Counted from the stretch's first letter, positions 16,822 through 26,351 are shown. The stretch is DNA of 64,000 nucleotides from Mycolicibacterium litorale (GCF_014218295.1 NZ_AP023287.1:2542001-2606000); one strand, 5' to 3'. The notes: generated from the sequence alone by a model not told the origin. Translations and numbers: made by a program.

Positions 16822-17865
16822 TCAGCCGTCGACGGTCTCGAGGATCGCCGCCGCGGTCGCCGGATCGGTGACCAGTTGATTGAAGTAACCGCCGCGGGCG
16901 CCCGCCACGATCGAGGAGACCTTGTCGCGGCCCACCGCGACCGCGATCGTCACCGGGACGTGGCGCAGCGCCTCGAGCTCCACGGCGATCAGACGGTCGC
17001 TGCCCTCGAAGTCGACTTCGTTGCCGTCCTTGTCGTAGAACCGCGAGCACACGTCGCCGACCGCCGCGCGCAACGAATTCGACCGCGTCGGGACGAACTG
17101 CGGGATGTCCGACCGCATCAGCGGCGGCGCGCCGACGCCCATCAGCGCGCAACGGGCATGCGGCCACAGGTGCAACACGCGTTGGATGCTCGGATCGTTG
17201 AGCAGTGACGGGTACAGGTCCGGCCCGGGCAGCGCCGGGGCGAACAGGTAGTTGGGCCTGCCGTTGACCCGGTTGGCGACGCGGCGGGTGATCTCGTTGG
17301 TCTGGTACCACTCCTCGGGCTGGTCGTTGCCGCCGACCGTCGGCGCCACCAGGACGCCGGGCAGCGGCACGAGGTCGTACTGGGCGACCTCGTAGACCGT
17401 GCGACCCGACGACACCAGCAACACGTCACCGGGTAGCAGCCCCGCACCGGAAAGGGCCCGCCCGACCGCCGGTGCCAGCGCGGCCCCCATCACGTCGACG
17501 ATGCCGCGTCCGGGTCCGGGCTGGGGCAGTGGGTGGCTGAGGAACACCGTCGTCAACGACAGCGCCCGCGCCAGCCGGTCGCCGAGGTCTCCGGAGGTCA
17601 GCTCCGCGGGCGGCACCACTTCGATGCGCACGATGCCGCGGCGTTTCGCTTCGGCGAGCAGGCGGCTGACGGTCGCCCGGCTGGTGCCGAGCTGCGTGGC
17701 GACCTCGGCCTGGGTGGCGTCCTCGGTGTAGTACAGCTTCGCCGCGGCGTAGAGGAGCGACGCCGGGAAGTGACCGGCGTCGCCGTCGGACGACGGACCG
17801 TCGACACCGGGCGGGGTTGTGGGCTGTGCGGACCGGGGCACGTCATGAAGTATGACATTGAACAC
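16822..17865 (-). CDS. SorC/DeoR-type sugar-binding transcriptional regulator
   Basis: The 347-residue protein has an N-terminal helix-turn-helix at about residues 35-75 (LYYTEDATQAEVATQLGTSRATVSRLLAEAKRRGIV). The large SorC sugar-phosphate-binding domain follows (about 85-345) with the typical GDVLLVSSGRTVYEVA, VAPTVGGNDQPEE and ALMGVGAP. SorC regulators bind a phosphorylated intermediate and release DNA. It is transcribed divergently from the eltD operon across a 94-base gap holding repeated TGAACA half-sites, so it very probably controls that operon and itself. The start at 17865 is the first in-frame ATG, but GTG 17841 is possible. Confidence 0.87.
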   Translation of the reverse strand: MFNVILHDVPRSAQPTTPPGVDGPSSDGDAGHFPASLLYAAAKLYYTEDATQAEVATQLGTSRATVSRLLAEAKRRGIVRIEVVPPAELTSGDLGDRLARALSLTTVFLSHPLPQPGPGRGIVDVMGAALAPAVGRALSGAGLLPGDVLLVSSGRTVYEVAQYDLVPLPGVLVAPTVGGNDQPEEWYQTNEITRRVANRVNGRPNYLFAPALPGPDLYPSLLNDPSIQRVLHLWPHARCALMGVGAPPLMRSDIPQFVPTRSNSLRAAVGDVCSRFYDKDGNEVDFEGSDRLIAVELEALRHVPVTIAVAVGRDKVSSIVAGARGGYFNQLVTDPATAAAILETVDG

Positions 17866-17872
17866 GTGGGGC

Positions 17873-17909
17873 TGAACAGATTCTCTCTGAACAGATGTTC
17901 TGGACAGAT
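17873..17909. promoter_or_regulatory. Predicted SorC-type operator (TGAACA boxes) of the erythritol operon
   Basis: Three direct copies of TGRACAGAT occur at 17873-17881, 17888-17896 and 17901-17909. The middle one forms the palindrome GAACAGATGTTC (17889-17900). TGAACA/TGTTCA half-sites are known for several SorC-family regulators. The cluster lies between the regulator start (17865) and the eltD start (17960), so it could control both directions. Confidence 0.65.
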
Positions 17910-17959
17910 GTGCATCGCATTGGCTACTGTGAGCGCAGCCACACAGGAGGAGTGCCCGA

Positions 17960-19048
17960 ATGCCCGATCAGATTCCGGAGAAGATGCAGGCAGTGGTCTG
18001 CCACGGACCGCACGACTACCGCCTCGAGGAGATCGCGGTACCGCAGCGCGGGCCCGGCGAAGCACTGATCAGGGTGGAAGCGGTCGGCATCTGCGCCAGT
18101 GACCTGAAGTGCTACCACGGGGCGGCGAAGTTCTGGGGTGACGAGAACCGGCCGGCGTGGGCCGAGACCATGGTGATCCCGGGCCACGAATTCGTCGGCA
18201 CGGTGGTCGAACTCGACGACGAGGCCGCGCAGCGGTGGGGGATCGCGGTCGGTGACCGCGTGGTCTCCGAGCAGATCGTGCCGTGCTGGGAGTGCCGCTT
18301 CTGCAAGCGCGGCCAGTACCACATGTGCCAGCCCCACGACCTATACGGCTTCAAGCGCCGCACCCCGGGAGCGATGGCCAGCTACATGGTCTATCCGGCA
18401 GAAGCGTTGGTGCACAAGGTGTCCAAGGACATCAAGCCTCAGCACGCCGCCTTCGCCGAACCGCTGTCGTGCTCGCTGCACGCCGTGGAGCGGGCGCAGA
18501 TCACCTTCGAGGACACCGTCGTGGTCGCCGGCTGCGGTCCGATCGGATTGGGCATGATCGCCGGTGCGCGGGCGAAGAACCCGATGCGCGTCATCGCTTT
18601 GGACATGGCGCCCGAAAAGCTCAAGCTGGCCGAGAAGTGCGGTGCCGACCTCACCATCAACATCGCCGAGCAGGACGCCGAGAAGATCGTCAAGGACCTC
18701 ACCGACGGTTACGGCGCCGACGTCTACCTCGAGGGCACCGGTCACACCTCCGCGGTCCCGCAGGGACTCAACCTGCTGCGCAAGCTCGGCCGCTACGTCG
18801 AGTACGGCGTCTTCGGCAGCGACGTCAAAGTCGACTGGAGCATCATCAGCGACGACAAGGAACTCGACGTCCTCGGCGCGCACCTCGGGCCGTACTGCTG
18901 GCCCGCCGCGATCAAGATGATCGAGTCCGGGGTCTTGCCGATGGACGAGATCTGCACACATCAGCTGCCGCTCACCGAGTTCCAGAAGGGCCTCGATCTG
19001 GTGGCCAGCGGTAAAGAGTCGGTCAAGGTTTCGCTGATCCCCGCCTGA
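17960..19048 (+). CDS. eltD: Zinc-dependent erythritol/L-threitol dehydrogenase
   Basis: The 362-residue medium-chain dehydrogenase has a catalytic-zinc cysteine in GICASDLK (C45), GHEFVG (H76, E77), and the structural-zinc cysteines C109, C112, C115 and C123. A Rossmann motif GCGPIG lies at 191-196. With D-erythrulose kinase and D-erythrulose-4-phosphate isomerase in the same operon, it fits the erythritol/L-threitol dehydrogenase EltD of the M. smegmatis pathway, oxidising erythritol to erythrulose with NAD+. AGGAGG lies about 8 bases before the ATG. Identification rests on operon context plus family; without it, this would be a generic polyol dehydrogenase. Confidence 0.8.
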   Translation: MPDQIPEKMQAVVCHGPHDYRLEEIAVPQRGPGEALIRVEAVGICASDLKCYHGAAKFWGDENRPAWAETMVIPGHEFVGTVVELDDEAAQRWGIAVGDRVVSEQIVPCWECRFCKRGQYHMCQPHDLYGFKRRTPGAMASYMVYPAEALVHKVSKDIKPQHAAFAEPLSCSLHAVERAQITFEDTVVVAGCGPIGLGMIAGARAKNPMRVIALDMAPEKLKLAEKCGADLTINIAEQDAEKIVKDLTDGYGADVYLEGTGHTSAVPQGLNLLRKLGRYVEYGVFGSDVKVDWSIISDDKELDVLGAHLGPYCWPAAIKMIESGVLPMDEICTHQLPLTEFQKGLDLVASGKESVKVSLIPA

Positions 19049-19069
19049 GAGCCGAAAGGTCCACACCAC

Positions 19070-20497
19070 ATGAGTCGAGATCGGGTCGCGCAGCAACGTC
19101 AGCTGTCGCGCCGGAACATGCTGGCCGCCATGGGGATGGCCGGAGCCGCCGCGGCCACCCTGCCGGTGCTGTCCGCGTGCGGCGTCGGCGGCAAGGCCAG
19201 CGCACCGAACGGGGCGTCGGAGGTCAGTGGCGGATTCGACTGGCGCAAGGCGGCCGGATCCACCATCAACATCCTGCAGACCCCGCACCCGTACCAACAG
19301 TCGTATCAGCCGCTGCTCAAGGAGTTCAGCGAACTCACCGGCATCACCGTGAACGTCGACCTGGTGCCCGAGGCCGACTACTTCACCAAGCTCAACACCG
19401 AGCTCGCCGGTGGCACCGGCAAGCACGACGCTTTCATGCTCGGTGCCTACTTCATCTGGCAGTACGGTCCGCCCGGCTGGATCGAGGACCTCAACCCGTG
19501 GCTGCAGAACAGTTCGGCCACCAACGCCGAGTACGACTTCGAGGACATCTTCGAGGGTCTGCGCACCTCGACCCGGTGGGACTTCTCGCTGGGGAACCCG
19601 CTGGGCACCGGCGGCCAGTGGGCGATTCCGTGGGGCTTCGAGAACAACGTCGTCGCCTACAACAAGGCGTATTTCGACCGGCGGGGCATCACGCGGCTGC
19701 CCGACAACTTCGACGACTTCGTGCAGTTGGCGGTCGATCTCACCGATCGCTCGGAGAACCGGTACGGCATCGCCACCCGCGGATCGAAGTCATGGGCCAC
19801 CATCCACCCGGGCTTCATGACCCAGTACGTGCGGGAAGGCGCGGTCGACTATACGTTCGACGGTCGGGACCTGGTCGCGGAGATGGCCAGCGACAAAGCG
19901 GTCGACTTCACCAAGAAGTGGATCCAGATGCAGCACGAGGCCGGACCCACCTCGTGGACCACCTACGACTATCCCAACGCCACAGGCGATCTCGGCGACG
20001 GCAAGGCCATGATGGTCTACGACGCCGACAGCGCGACGTATCCGAAGAACAAGCCGGGCGCCAGTCTGCAGGCGGGAAACCTCGGCTGGTATCCCGGCCC
20101 GGCCGGCCCCGACGGCAACTACAAGACGAACCTGTGGACGTGGACCTGGGCCATGAACGCCAACTCCCGCAACAAGTTGCCGGCCTGGCTGTTCATCCAG
20201 TGGGCCACCGGCAAGGACTCGATGAACAAGGCCGTCGAGGGCGGCATCTACGCCGATCCCGTGCGGCAGTCCGTGTTCGACACGACGTTCAAGCGGATCG
20301 CCGCCGACCAGTACGGGTATCTCGAGACCTTCGAGACGGTCATCCCCACGTCGAAGATCCAGTTCACCCCGCAGAAGAAGTTCTTCGACACCACGAAGGA
20401 CTGGGCCGTCGCGTTGCAGGACATCTACGGCGGGGATGACGCGGCTTCGCGGCTGCGCAGCCTGGCCAAGACCAACACCTCCAAGGTCAACCTCTAG
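19070..20497 (+). CDS. ABC transporter polyol-binding lipoprotein
   Basis: The 475-residue protein has a Tat-type signal (SRRNML at residues 13-18) running into a lipobox LSAC with lipidated Cys37. The mature part is a type-I extracellular solute-binding protein: TINILQTPHPYQQSYQPLLKEFSELTGITVNVDLVPEADYFTKLNTELAGGTGKHD. Such proteins catch the substrate outside the membrane and deliver it to the permease pair. By operon context the ligand is a C4 polyol such as erythritol or threitol. Export of a folded lipoprotein by Tat is common in mycobacteria. It lies 21 bases after eltD. Confidence 0.87.
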   Translation: MSRDRVAQQRQLSRRNMLAAMGMAGAAAATLPVLSACGVGGKASAPNGASEVSGGFDWRKAAGSTINILQTPHPYQQSYQPLLKEFSELTGITVNVDLVPEADYFTKLNTELAGGTGKHDAFMLGAYFIWQYGPPGWIEDLNPWLQNSSATNAEYDFEDIFEGLRTSTRWDFSLGNPLGTGGQWAIPWGFENNVVAYNKAYFDRRGITRLPDNFDDFVQLAVDLTDRSENRYGIATRGSKSWATIHPGFMTQYVREGAVDYTFDGRDLVAEMASDKAVDFTKKWIQMQHEAGPTSWTTYDYPNATGDLGDGKAMMVYDADSATYPKNKPGASLQAGNLGWYPGPAGPDGNYKTNLWTWTWAMNANSRNKLPAWLFIQWATGKDSMNKAVEGGIYADPVRQSVFDTTFKRIAADQYGYLETFETVIPTSKIQFTPQKKFFDTTKDWAVALQDIYGGDDAASRLRSLAKTNTSKVNL

Positions 20498-20509
20498 GAG
20501 CTTTGTCCA

Positions 20510-20533
20510 ATGAAAGAACAGGGCCACCCATGA
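20510..20533 (+). CDS. Possible 7-residue leader peptide overlapping the permease start
   Basis: An ATG at 20510 is preceded by AGGAG (20496-20500) at ideal 9-base spacing and opens a tiny frame MKEQGHP ending TGA 20531-20533. This stop overlaps the permease ATG (20530-20532) as ATGA. The permease start itself has no clear Shine-Dalgarno. The arrangement suggests that ribosomes load on the mini-ORF and re-initiate on the permease. It may still be chance. Confidence 0.35.
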   Translation: MKEQGHP

Positions 20534-21486
20534 CCACTCAGACCCCCAAGGCGCCGGAGGCCTCGCCCGAACAGTCAGCGCAGGCGCCCGGCCGCGCGCT
20601 GCCCGAGGTGCCGTCGTGGCGGCGCAAGCTGCGGCCCTACCTGCTGTCGATTCCGGCGCTCGTCATCGTGATCGGGATTCTGTACCCGTTCTTCGTCGGT
20701 GCGTACTACGCCTTCCTCAACTACGCGGCGGTCAATCCCGACCCGCACTTCGTCTGGTTCGAGAACTTCGCGTCCGTCCTGGGTGACCAGATCTTCTGGA
20801 AGAGCGTCCAGGTCACCGGCGTCTTCGCCGTCGTGGCCACCGCGGTCGAGACCGTGCTTGGCGTCGGGTTGGCGCTGCTGCTCAACCGGTCCAGCATCAT
20901 CGGGAAGATCTTCGAGAAGGTGCTGATCCTGCCGCTGATGATCGCGCCGGTGATCGCGGGCGTGATCTGGAAGCTGATGTTCAACCCGCAGTTCGGCATC
21001 CTCAATCACGTTCTCGGACTGGGCAACACGTTCGACTGGCTGTCGTCGGGCAATGCACTGTGGTCGGTCATCCTCGTCGACCTGTGGATCTTCACGCCGT
21101 TCGTGGCGATCCTGGTGCTCGCGGGGATCCGGTCGCTGCCCAAGGAGCCGTTCGAAGCCTCCGAGGTCGACGGCGCGAGCTGGTTCTACATGTTCCGCAA
21201 GCTGATGCTGCCGATGCTGTGGCCCTACATCCTGGTGGCCGTCATCTTCCGGTTCATGGACAACCTCAAGGTGTTCGACCACATCTACGTGCTCACCGCC
21301 GGCGGACCGGGTGTCGCCACCCGAACGCTGCAGATCGGCGCGTTCGAGGACTCGATCATCAACCTCGACTACTCGCGCGGCAGCACCTACATGCTGCTGC
21401 TGTGGATCATCGTGTTCATCACCGCGCGCTACCTCGTCAGCGTGCTCGGCAAAGCGCAGCGCCGTGCTGCCGGAGCGGAGTCGTAA
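20530..21486 (+). CDS. ABC transporter permease (MalF/UgpA type)
   Basis: The 318-residue protein has a cytoplasmic Pro/Ala-rich start, then six membrane helices. The EAA loop reads EPFEASEVDGASWFYMFRKLMLPML and contacts the ATPase. It ends with a sixth helix LLLWIIVFITARYLVSVLG. It forms the polyol channel with the next gene product. ATG 20530 is preferred over TTG 20503, whose AGGAG would be only 2 bases away; the mini-ORF at 20510 may supply translational coupling. Confidence 0.88.
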   Translation: MTTQTPKAPEASPEQSAQAPGRALPEVPSWRRKLRPYLLSIPALVIVIGILYPFFVGAYYAFLNYAAVNPDPHFVWFENFASVLGDQIFWKSVQVTGVFAVVATAVETVLGVGLALLLNRSSIIGKIFEKVLILPLMIAPVIAGVIWKLMFNPQFGILNHVLGLGNTFDWLSSGNALWSVILVDLWIFTPFVAILVLAGIRSLPKEPFEASEVDGASWFYMFRKLMLPMLWPYILVAVIFRFMDNLKVFDHIYVLTAGGPGVATRTLQIGAFEDSIINLDYSRGSTYMLLLWIIVFITARYLVSVLGKAQRRAAGAES

Positions 21487-21488
21487 CC

Positions 21489-22367
21489 ATGGCACTGTTC
21501 AGCAGAACCGAACTCGCTCCCGGCCAGAAGCGGCTGTCGATCGGTTCGGTGGCCGCCGACGTGGGACTGGTGTTCTGGTTCCTGTTCTCGCTGTTCCCGA
21601 TCTTCTGGATGCTGATGCTGGCGTTGAAGAACGCCGAACAGCAGACCACCACGTACTTCTCGTTCAGCCCGACGTGGTCGAACTTCGCGACCGTGCTGTC
21701 CGACAAGGGCACCCAGATGACGAGCGTCGACTTCAAGGCCTCGCTGCTGACGAGCCTGATCAACTGCGGTGGTGCGGTGATCGTGTCGCTGGTGATCGGC
21801 ATCCCCGCCGCCTACGCCGCGGGACGCTGGCAGTACAAGGGCAGCAACGACCTGATGTTCCAGATGCTGTCGTTCCGGTTCGCCCCCGAGCTCATGGTGA
21901 TCGTGCCGCTGTTCGTGATCTACAACCAGATCGGGCTGTTCGACACCAAGGTCGGCATGATCTGGGTGCTTCAGCTGGTGACGATGCCGCTGGTGGTGTG
22001 GATCCTGCGGTCTTACTTCCAGGACCTGCCGGAGGATCTCGAACAGGCCGCGCTGCTCGACGGCTACACCCGCAAACGCGCCTTCCTCATGGTGGCGCTG
22101 CCGATCGTGCGGCCGGGTATCGCCGCTGCCGCGCTGCTGGCCTTCATCTTCGCGTGGAACAACTACGTCTTCCCGCTGATTCTGGCCGACACCAACGCCG
22201 GCACCGTCACGGTCGCGATCACGAAGTTCCTCGGCGGCGGCGGTCAGGCGTACTACAACCTCACGGCCGCCGCGGCCATCATCGCGGCTCTTCCGCCCCT
22301 GATCCTGGCGTTGACCATTCAGCGCTACCTGGTGCGGGGCCTGTCATTCGGGGCGGTGAAAGCCTGA
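21489..22367 (+). CDS. ABC transporter permease (MalG/UgpE type)
   Basis: The 292-residue protein has six membrane helices and an EAA loop around LPEDLEQAALLDGYTRKRAFLMVALPIVRPG, the usual MalG pattern. It also has the family segment FAWNNYVFPLILAD. It pairs with the preceding permease to form the translocation pore. The start lies 2 bases after the upstream stop, and its stop overlaps the first ATPase start by one base (TGATG). Confidence 0.88.
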   Translation: MALFSRTELAPGQKRLSIGSVAADVGLVFWFLFSLFPIFWMLMLALKNAEQQTTTYFSFSPTWSNFATVLSDKGTQMTSVDFKASLLTSLINCGGAVIVSLVIGIPAAYAAGRWQYKGSNDLMFQMLSFRFAPELMVIVPLFVIYNQIGLFDTKVGMIWVLQLVTMPLVVWILRSYFQDLPEDLEQAALLDGYTRKRAFLMVALPIVRPGIAAAALLAFIFAWNNYVFPLILADTNAGTVTVAITKFLGGGGQAYYNLTAAAAIIAALPPLILALTIQRYLVRGLSFGAVKA

Positions 22368-23482
22368 TGGCCACATTATCGATCTCCGGCCTGCGCAAGG
22401 CATTCGGCAACACCAAGGCGGTCGACGGAGTGACGGTCGACGTCGGCGACGGCGAGTTCTTCGTCATCCTGGGGCCCAGTGGCGCCGGCAAGACGACGAC
22501 GCTCAAGTCGGTGGCGGGTCTCGTCGACATCGACGGCGGGACGGTGCACATCGGCGGACGCGACGTCACCCGCGTCGAGCCGTACCACCGCAACGTCGCG
22601 ATGGCGTTCGAGAGTTACGCGCTGTACCCGCAGAAGACGGTGAGCGAGAACCTGGCGTCGCCGCTCAAGTCGGGCCGCACCGGTCGCTACACCGAGGCCG
22701 AGCGCACCGAGCGCATCAAACAGGTCACCACCACGCTGGGCATCGACCACCTGCTGCAGCGTTACCCGCGGGAACTGTCCAACGGCCAGCGCCAGCGGGT
22801 GGCGTTGGGCCGGGTGCTGGTGCGCCCCGCCGACATCTACCTGCTCGACGAGCCGTTGAGCCACCTCGACGCCAAGCTGCGCGCCGCGATGCGCGCCGAA
22901 CTCAAACAGCTCGGGGCGATGTCGAACACGACGACGCTCTACGTCACCCACGACTACCAGGAGGCGCTGGCGCTGGGCGACCGCATCGCGGTGATGCGCG
23001 AGGGCCGGCTGGTGCAGATCGGCACCCCCGAGGAGATCTGGCGCAGGCCCGCCGATACCTTCGTCGCGCGCGCGCTCGGCCAGCCGGAGATCAACCTGCT
23101 CGACGGTGTCGTCGACGACGGCCGGATCCGGCTGGGGGATGGTTCGCTGGACGTCGCGATACCGGCCGACGCCACCGTGGACCGCGGCGACCGGGTCCGG
23201 GTGGGGTTGCGTCCCAGCGACATCCACGTCACCAGTGGCGAAGGGTCGCTGGCCGGACGGGTCAAGCTGGCCGAGCGGCTGGGCCGCAACATCGAGTTGA
23301 CGGTCGACTGCGGCGGCACGGAGCTGATCGTGCTGACCTCGGGCCGCCACGGTGTCGGGGAGGGCGACGACGTCACGATGACGGTCGCGGACTCCGATGT
23401 CCACGTCTTCGCCGTCGGCGACGGCGACACCGCGCGACTGGGACCGGTCGATCACGCATCCACCCTGGAGGCAGCACAGTGA
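22367..23482 (+). CDS. ABC transporter ATPase 1 of the polyol importer (Q-loop Glu)
   Basis: The 371-residue MalK-type ATPase has Walker A GPSGAGKT at residues 36-43, signature LSNGQ at 137-141 (usually LSGGQ), Walker B IYLLDEP and H-loop YVTHDYQEA. The C-terminal regulatory TOBE-type domain covers about 235-371. The Q-loop position, normally Gln in FQSYALYP, is Glu82 here (FESYALYP). It powers the importer together with the second ATPase encoded next. Sequence divergence between the two suggests a heterodimer. GTGA overlap with the next gene couples their translation. Confidence 0.88.
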   Translation: MATLSISGLRKAFGNTKAVDGVTVDVGDGEFFVILGPSGAGKTTTLKSVAGLVDIDGGTVHIGGRDVTRVEPYHRNVAMAFESYALYPQKTVSENLASPLKSGRTGRYTEAERTERIKQVTTTLGIDHLLQRYPRELSNGQRQRVALGRVLVRPADIYLLDEPLSHLDAKLRAAMRAELKQLGAMSNTTTLYVTHDYQEALALGDRIAVMREGRLVQIGTPEEIWRRPADTFVARALGQPEINLLDGVVDDGRIRLGDGSLDVAIPADATVDRGDRVRVGLRPSDIHVTSGEGSLAGRVKLAERLGRNIELTVDCGGTELIVLTSGRHGVGEGDDVTMTVADSDVHVFAVGDGDTARLGPVDHASTLEAAQ

Positions 23483-24606
23483 GTTTGACAGCCGAGAAGC
23501 CGCGGACCGCCACCGCGCAGAGCCTCACCCTGACCGACCTGGTGAAGACCTACGCCTCCCGCGGGCGGGAGAGCGTCACCGCGGTCAAGGGTATCGACCT
23601 GGCCATCGAACCGGGTGAGCTCGTGGCACTGCTGGGTCCGTCCGGGTGCGGGAAGACCACGACGCTGCGGATGATCGCCGGACTGGAGACCGTCACCAGC
23701 GGCTCCATCAAGATCGGCGACCGCGAGATCTCCCAGTTGCCAGCGGCCAAGCGGGGAATCGGCGTCGGCTTCGAGAGCTACGCCCTGTACCCGCCGATGT
23801 CGGTGCGCGAGAACCTGCTCTACGGCCTGAAGGCCCGCAAGGTCAAAGGTGCCGAGCAGATGGTGGATTCGATCAGCCGGCGCTTGGAGATGGACGACCT
23901 GATGGGCCTGCGTCCGGCGGGTCTGTCGAGCGGTCAGAAGCAGCGCGTCGCGCTGGCCCGCGCACTCGTGCGCAACCCACCGGTGCTGTTGCTCGACGAA
24001 CCGCTCAGCCACCTCGACGCGTCCGCCCGGCAGCGGGTGCGCCGCGAACTGAAGGTGCTGCAGCGAGAATTCGGTTACACGACGATCGTGGTGACCCACG
24101 ACCAGGTCGAGGCGCTGTCGCTGGCGGACCGCCTCGCGGTCATGGACGCCGGTGTGGTGCAGCAGTTCGGCACACCCGACGAGGTCTTCGACGATCCGGC
24201 CAACCTGTTCGTCGCGCAGTTCGTGGGGGAGCCGCAGATCAACGTGTTGCGCGGTGTGGCACGGGTGCGCGACGGCCGGGTGTCGGTGCAGATCGGCGAC
24301 GACGCAGGACATCTCGACACCACGGCCACCCAGGTCGCCGACGGCACCTCCGTCACGGTCGGCATCCGGCCGCAGGACTGTGCGATCAGCGGTGACGCCG
24401 CGGGCGGTGTCGCGACGACGGTCGCCTACTTCGAGCACCTCCTCGAGTTCGGCCTGGCCACCACCACGGTCGCCGGTATGGAGGAGGGCATCGTCGTGCA
24501 GACACCGGCCGCCGAGTCCTACGAACCCGAACAGAAGGTGGCTGTCACCGCGCCGCCGGAGCGGGTCTACCTGTTCGACTCCGACACCGGGGAGCGGTTG
24601 CGATGA
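23479..24606 (+). CDS. ABC transporter ATPase 2 of the polyol importer (Q-loop Glu)
   Basis: The 375-residue protein is a second MalK-type ATPase: Walker A GPSGCGKT at 53-60, signature LSSGQ at 149-153, Walker B VLLLDEP, H-loop VVTHDQVEA and a C-terminal TOBE-type domain. As in its partner, the Q-loop Gln is replaced by Glu (E99, GFESYALYP). Two different ATPases with the same unusual residue in one operon suggest an obligate pair, although either one could form a homodimer. It starts with GTG 23479 overlapping its partner by 4 bases and itself overlaps the kinase gene by ATGA. Confidence 0.88.
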   Translation: MSLTAEKPRTATAQSLTLTDLVKTYASRGRESVTAVKGIDLAIEPGELVALLGPSGCGKTTTLRMIAGLETVTSGSIKIGDREISQLPAAKRGIGVGFESYALYPPMSVRENLLYGLKARKVKGAEQMVDSISRRLEMDDLMGLRPAGLSSGQKQRVALARALVRNPPVLLLDEPLSHLDASARQRVRRELKVLQREFGYTTIVVTHDQVEALSLADRLAVMDAGVVQQFGTPDEVFDDPANLFVAQFVGEPQINVLRGVARVRDGRVSVQIGDDAGHLDTTATQVADGTSVTVGIRPQDCAISGDAAGGVATTVAYFEHLLEFGLATTTVAGMEEGIVVQTPAAESYEPEQKVAVTAPPERVYLFDSDTGERLR

Positions 24607-26351
24607 CCAAGCTGTTCAACGATCCGGCCCGGTTCACCGAGGACATGCTCGTCGGCTTCCTCGACGCCAACTCCCGCTACGTGATCGGAGTTCCGGGTGG
24701 GGTGGTGCGGGCGCACGAGACCCGCCCGGGCAAGGTGGCGGTCGTCATCGGCGGCGGGTCCGGTCACTATCCGGCGTTCTGCGGCACCGTGGGCGCGGGA
24801 TTCGCCGACGGCGCGGTGGTCGGCAACATCTTCACGTCGCCGTCCACGGAGGAGGCCGCGTCGGTGGCGCGCGCCGCCCACGGTGATGCCGGCGTCCTGC
24901 TCATCACCGGCAACTACGCCGGTGACGTCATGAACTTCGGGTTGGCCGTCTCGCAGTTGCGCGGCGAGGGCATCGACGCGCACTATTTCGCGGTCACCGA
25001 CGACATCGCCAGCGCCCCGAAGGGCGAGGAAGCCAAAAGGCGCGGCATCGCAGGCGATTTCACCGTGTTCAAATGCGCCTCCGCCGCCGCCGAGGAGGGC
25101 CTCGACATGGCGGGCGTCCTGCGGGTGACCGAGGCCTCCAACGCCGCGACCCGCACCCTCGGTGTCGCGTTCGACGGCTGCACGCTACCCGGTGCGGATC
25201 ACCCGCTGTTCACCGTGCCGGACGGGCAGATGGGCGTCGGGCTGGGCATCCACGGTGAGCCCGGTGTCGCCGAGGAGTCGATGCCGAGCGCGGCGGCCCT
25301 GGCGAAGACGCTCGTCGACGGTGTCCTCGCCGACACCCCGGCGAACACCGAATCCAAGCGCATCGCGGTCATCCTCAACGGCCTCGGCCGCACGAAGTAC
25401 GAGGAGTTGTTCGTCGTCTGGGGTGAGGTGGCGCGGCTGTTGCGCGAGCAGGGCTACGACATCGTCGAACCCGAAGTGGGGGAGTTGGTGACGAGCCTCG
25501 ACATGGCCGGCTGCTCCCTGACGGTGATGTGGCTCGACGAGGAGCTCGAGCGGTACTGGCGCGCGCCCGCCGACACCCCGGCGTATCGCAAAGGCGTTGC
25601 CGCCGTTGACGGCTCGGGTGGTCAGCGGCGCAGCGACGCCGATGTCCGCGACGCGGCCGCGGCGCCGGCGGTGCGGCAGACGTCCGACGAGGCCGGACGC
25701 GCGGGCGGGCGGACCGTCGCGCGGATCTTCGACGCCATGGCCGCCATGCTCGCCGACGCCGAAGACGAACTCGGCCGGATCGATGCGATCGCCGGCGACG
25801 GCGACCACGGCCGAGGCATGGTCAAGGGTTCGTCGGCCGCGCGGGCTGCGGCCGCCGACGCGGCCGCAGATGGCGCGGGGCAGGGTTCGGTGCTGGCGGC
25901 CGCGGGCAAGGAGTGGGCGGCCAAGGCCGGCGGCACCTCCGGCGTGCTGTGGGGTGCGCTCCTGAGCGCCCTGGGCAACCGCCTCGGCGACACCGGCCGC
26001 CCCGACTCGGCGACCGTGGCGGCGGGAATGCGCGACGGCTATGACGCGCTGGTTCAGTTGGGCGGCGCCGCCCCCGGCGACAAGACCATGCTCGACGCGC
26101 TGCTGCCGTTCGTGGAGGAGCTCGAGCGACGGGTGGCCGACGGCGAGCGGTGGGAACAGGCGTGGGCCGCGGCCGCGGAGACGGCGGAGGCCGCCGCCCG
26201 TGCGACCGCCGACCTGCGGCCCAAGGTGGGCCGGGCCCGCCCGCTGGCGGAACGCAGTGTCGGCACGCCCGACGCGGGCGCCACCTCACTGGCGATGTGC
26301 GCGCGCACGGTCGCCGAAAGCCTCACCGTGAAAGGGGACAGTCCGCAGTGA
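24603..26351 (+). CDS. derK: D-erythrulose kinase (fused DhaK-DhaL)
   Basis: The 582-residue ATP-dependent dihydroxyacetone-kinase-type enzyme joins a DhaK domain (about 1-335) to a DhaL domain (about 375-582). DhaK has [29 protein letters not shown] and the substrate-binding histidine H217 in GLGIHGEPG, which forms a hemiaminal with the keto group in this family. DhaL carries the Mg-ATP motif [10 protein letters not shown] and GGTSGVLWG. In M. smegmatis this family member phosphorylates D-erythrulose to D-erythrulose 4-phosphate. An Ala/Arg-rich linker of about 40 residues separates the domains. Overlaps on both sides place it inside the operon. Confidence 0.88.
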   Translation: MTKLFNDPARFTEDMLVGFLDANSRYVIGVPGGVVRAHETRPGKVAVVIGGGSGHYPAFCGTVGAGFADGAVVGNIFTSPSTEEAASVARAAHGDAGVLLITGNYAGDVMNFGLAVSQLRGEGIDAHYFAVTDDIASAPKGEEAKRRGIAGDFTVFKCASAAAEEGLDMAGVLRVTEASNAATRTLGVAFDGCTLPGADHPLFTVPDGQMGVGLGIHGEPGVAEESMPSAAALAKTLVDGVLADTPANTESKRIAVILNGLGRTKYEELFVVWGEVARLLREQGYDIVEPEVGELVTSLDMAGCSLTVMWLDEELERYWRAPADTPAYRKGVAAVDGSGGQRRSDADVRDAAAAPAVRQTSDEAGRAGGRTVARIFDAMAAMLADAEDELGRIDAIAGDGDHGRGMVKGSSAARAAAADAAADGAGQGSVLAAAGKEWAAKAGGTSGVLWGALLSALGNRLGDTGRPDSATVAAGMRDGYDALVQLGGAAPGDKTMLDALLPFVEELERRVADGERWEQAWAAAAETAEAAARATADLRPKVGRARPLAERSVGTPDAGATSLAMCARTVAESLTVKGDSPQ

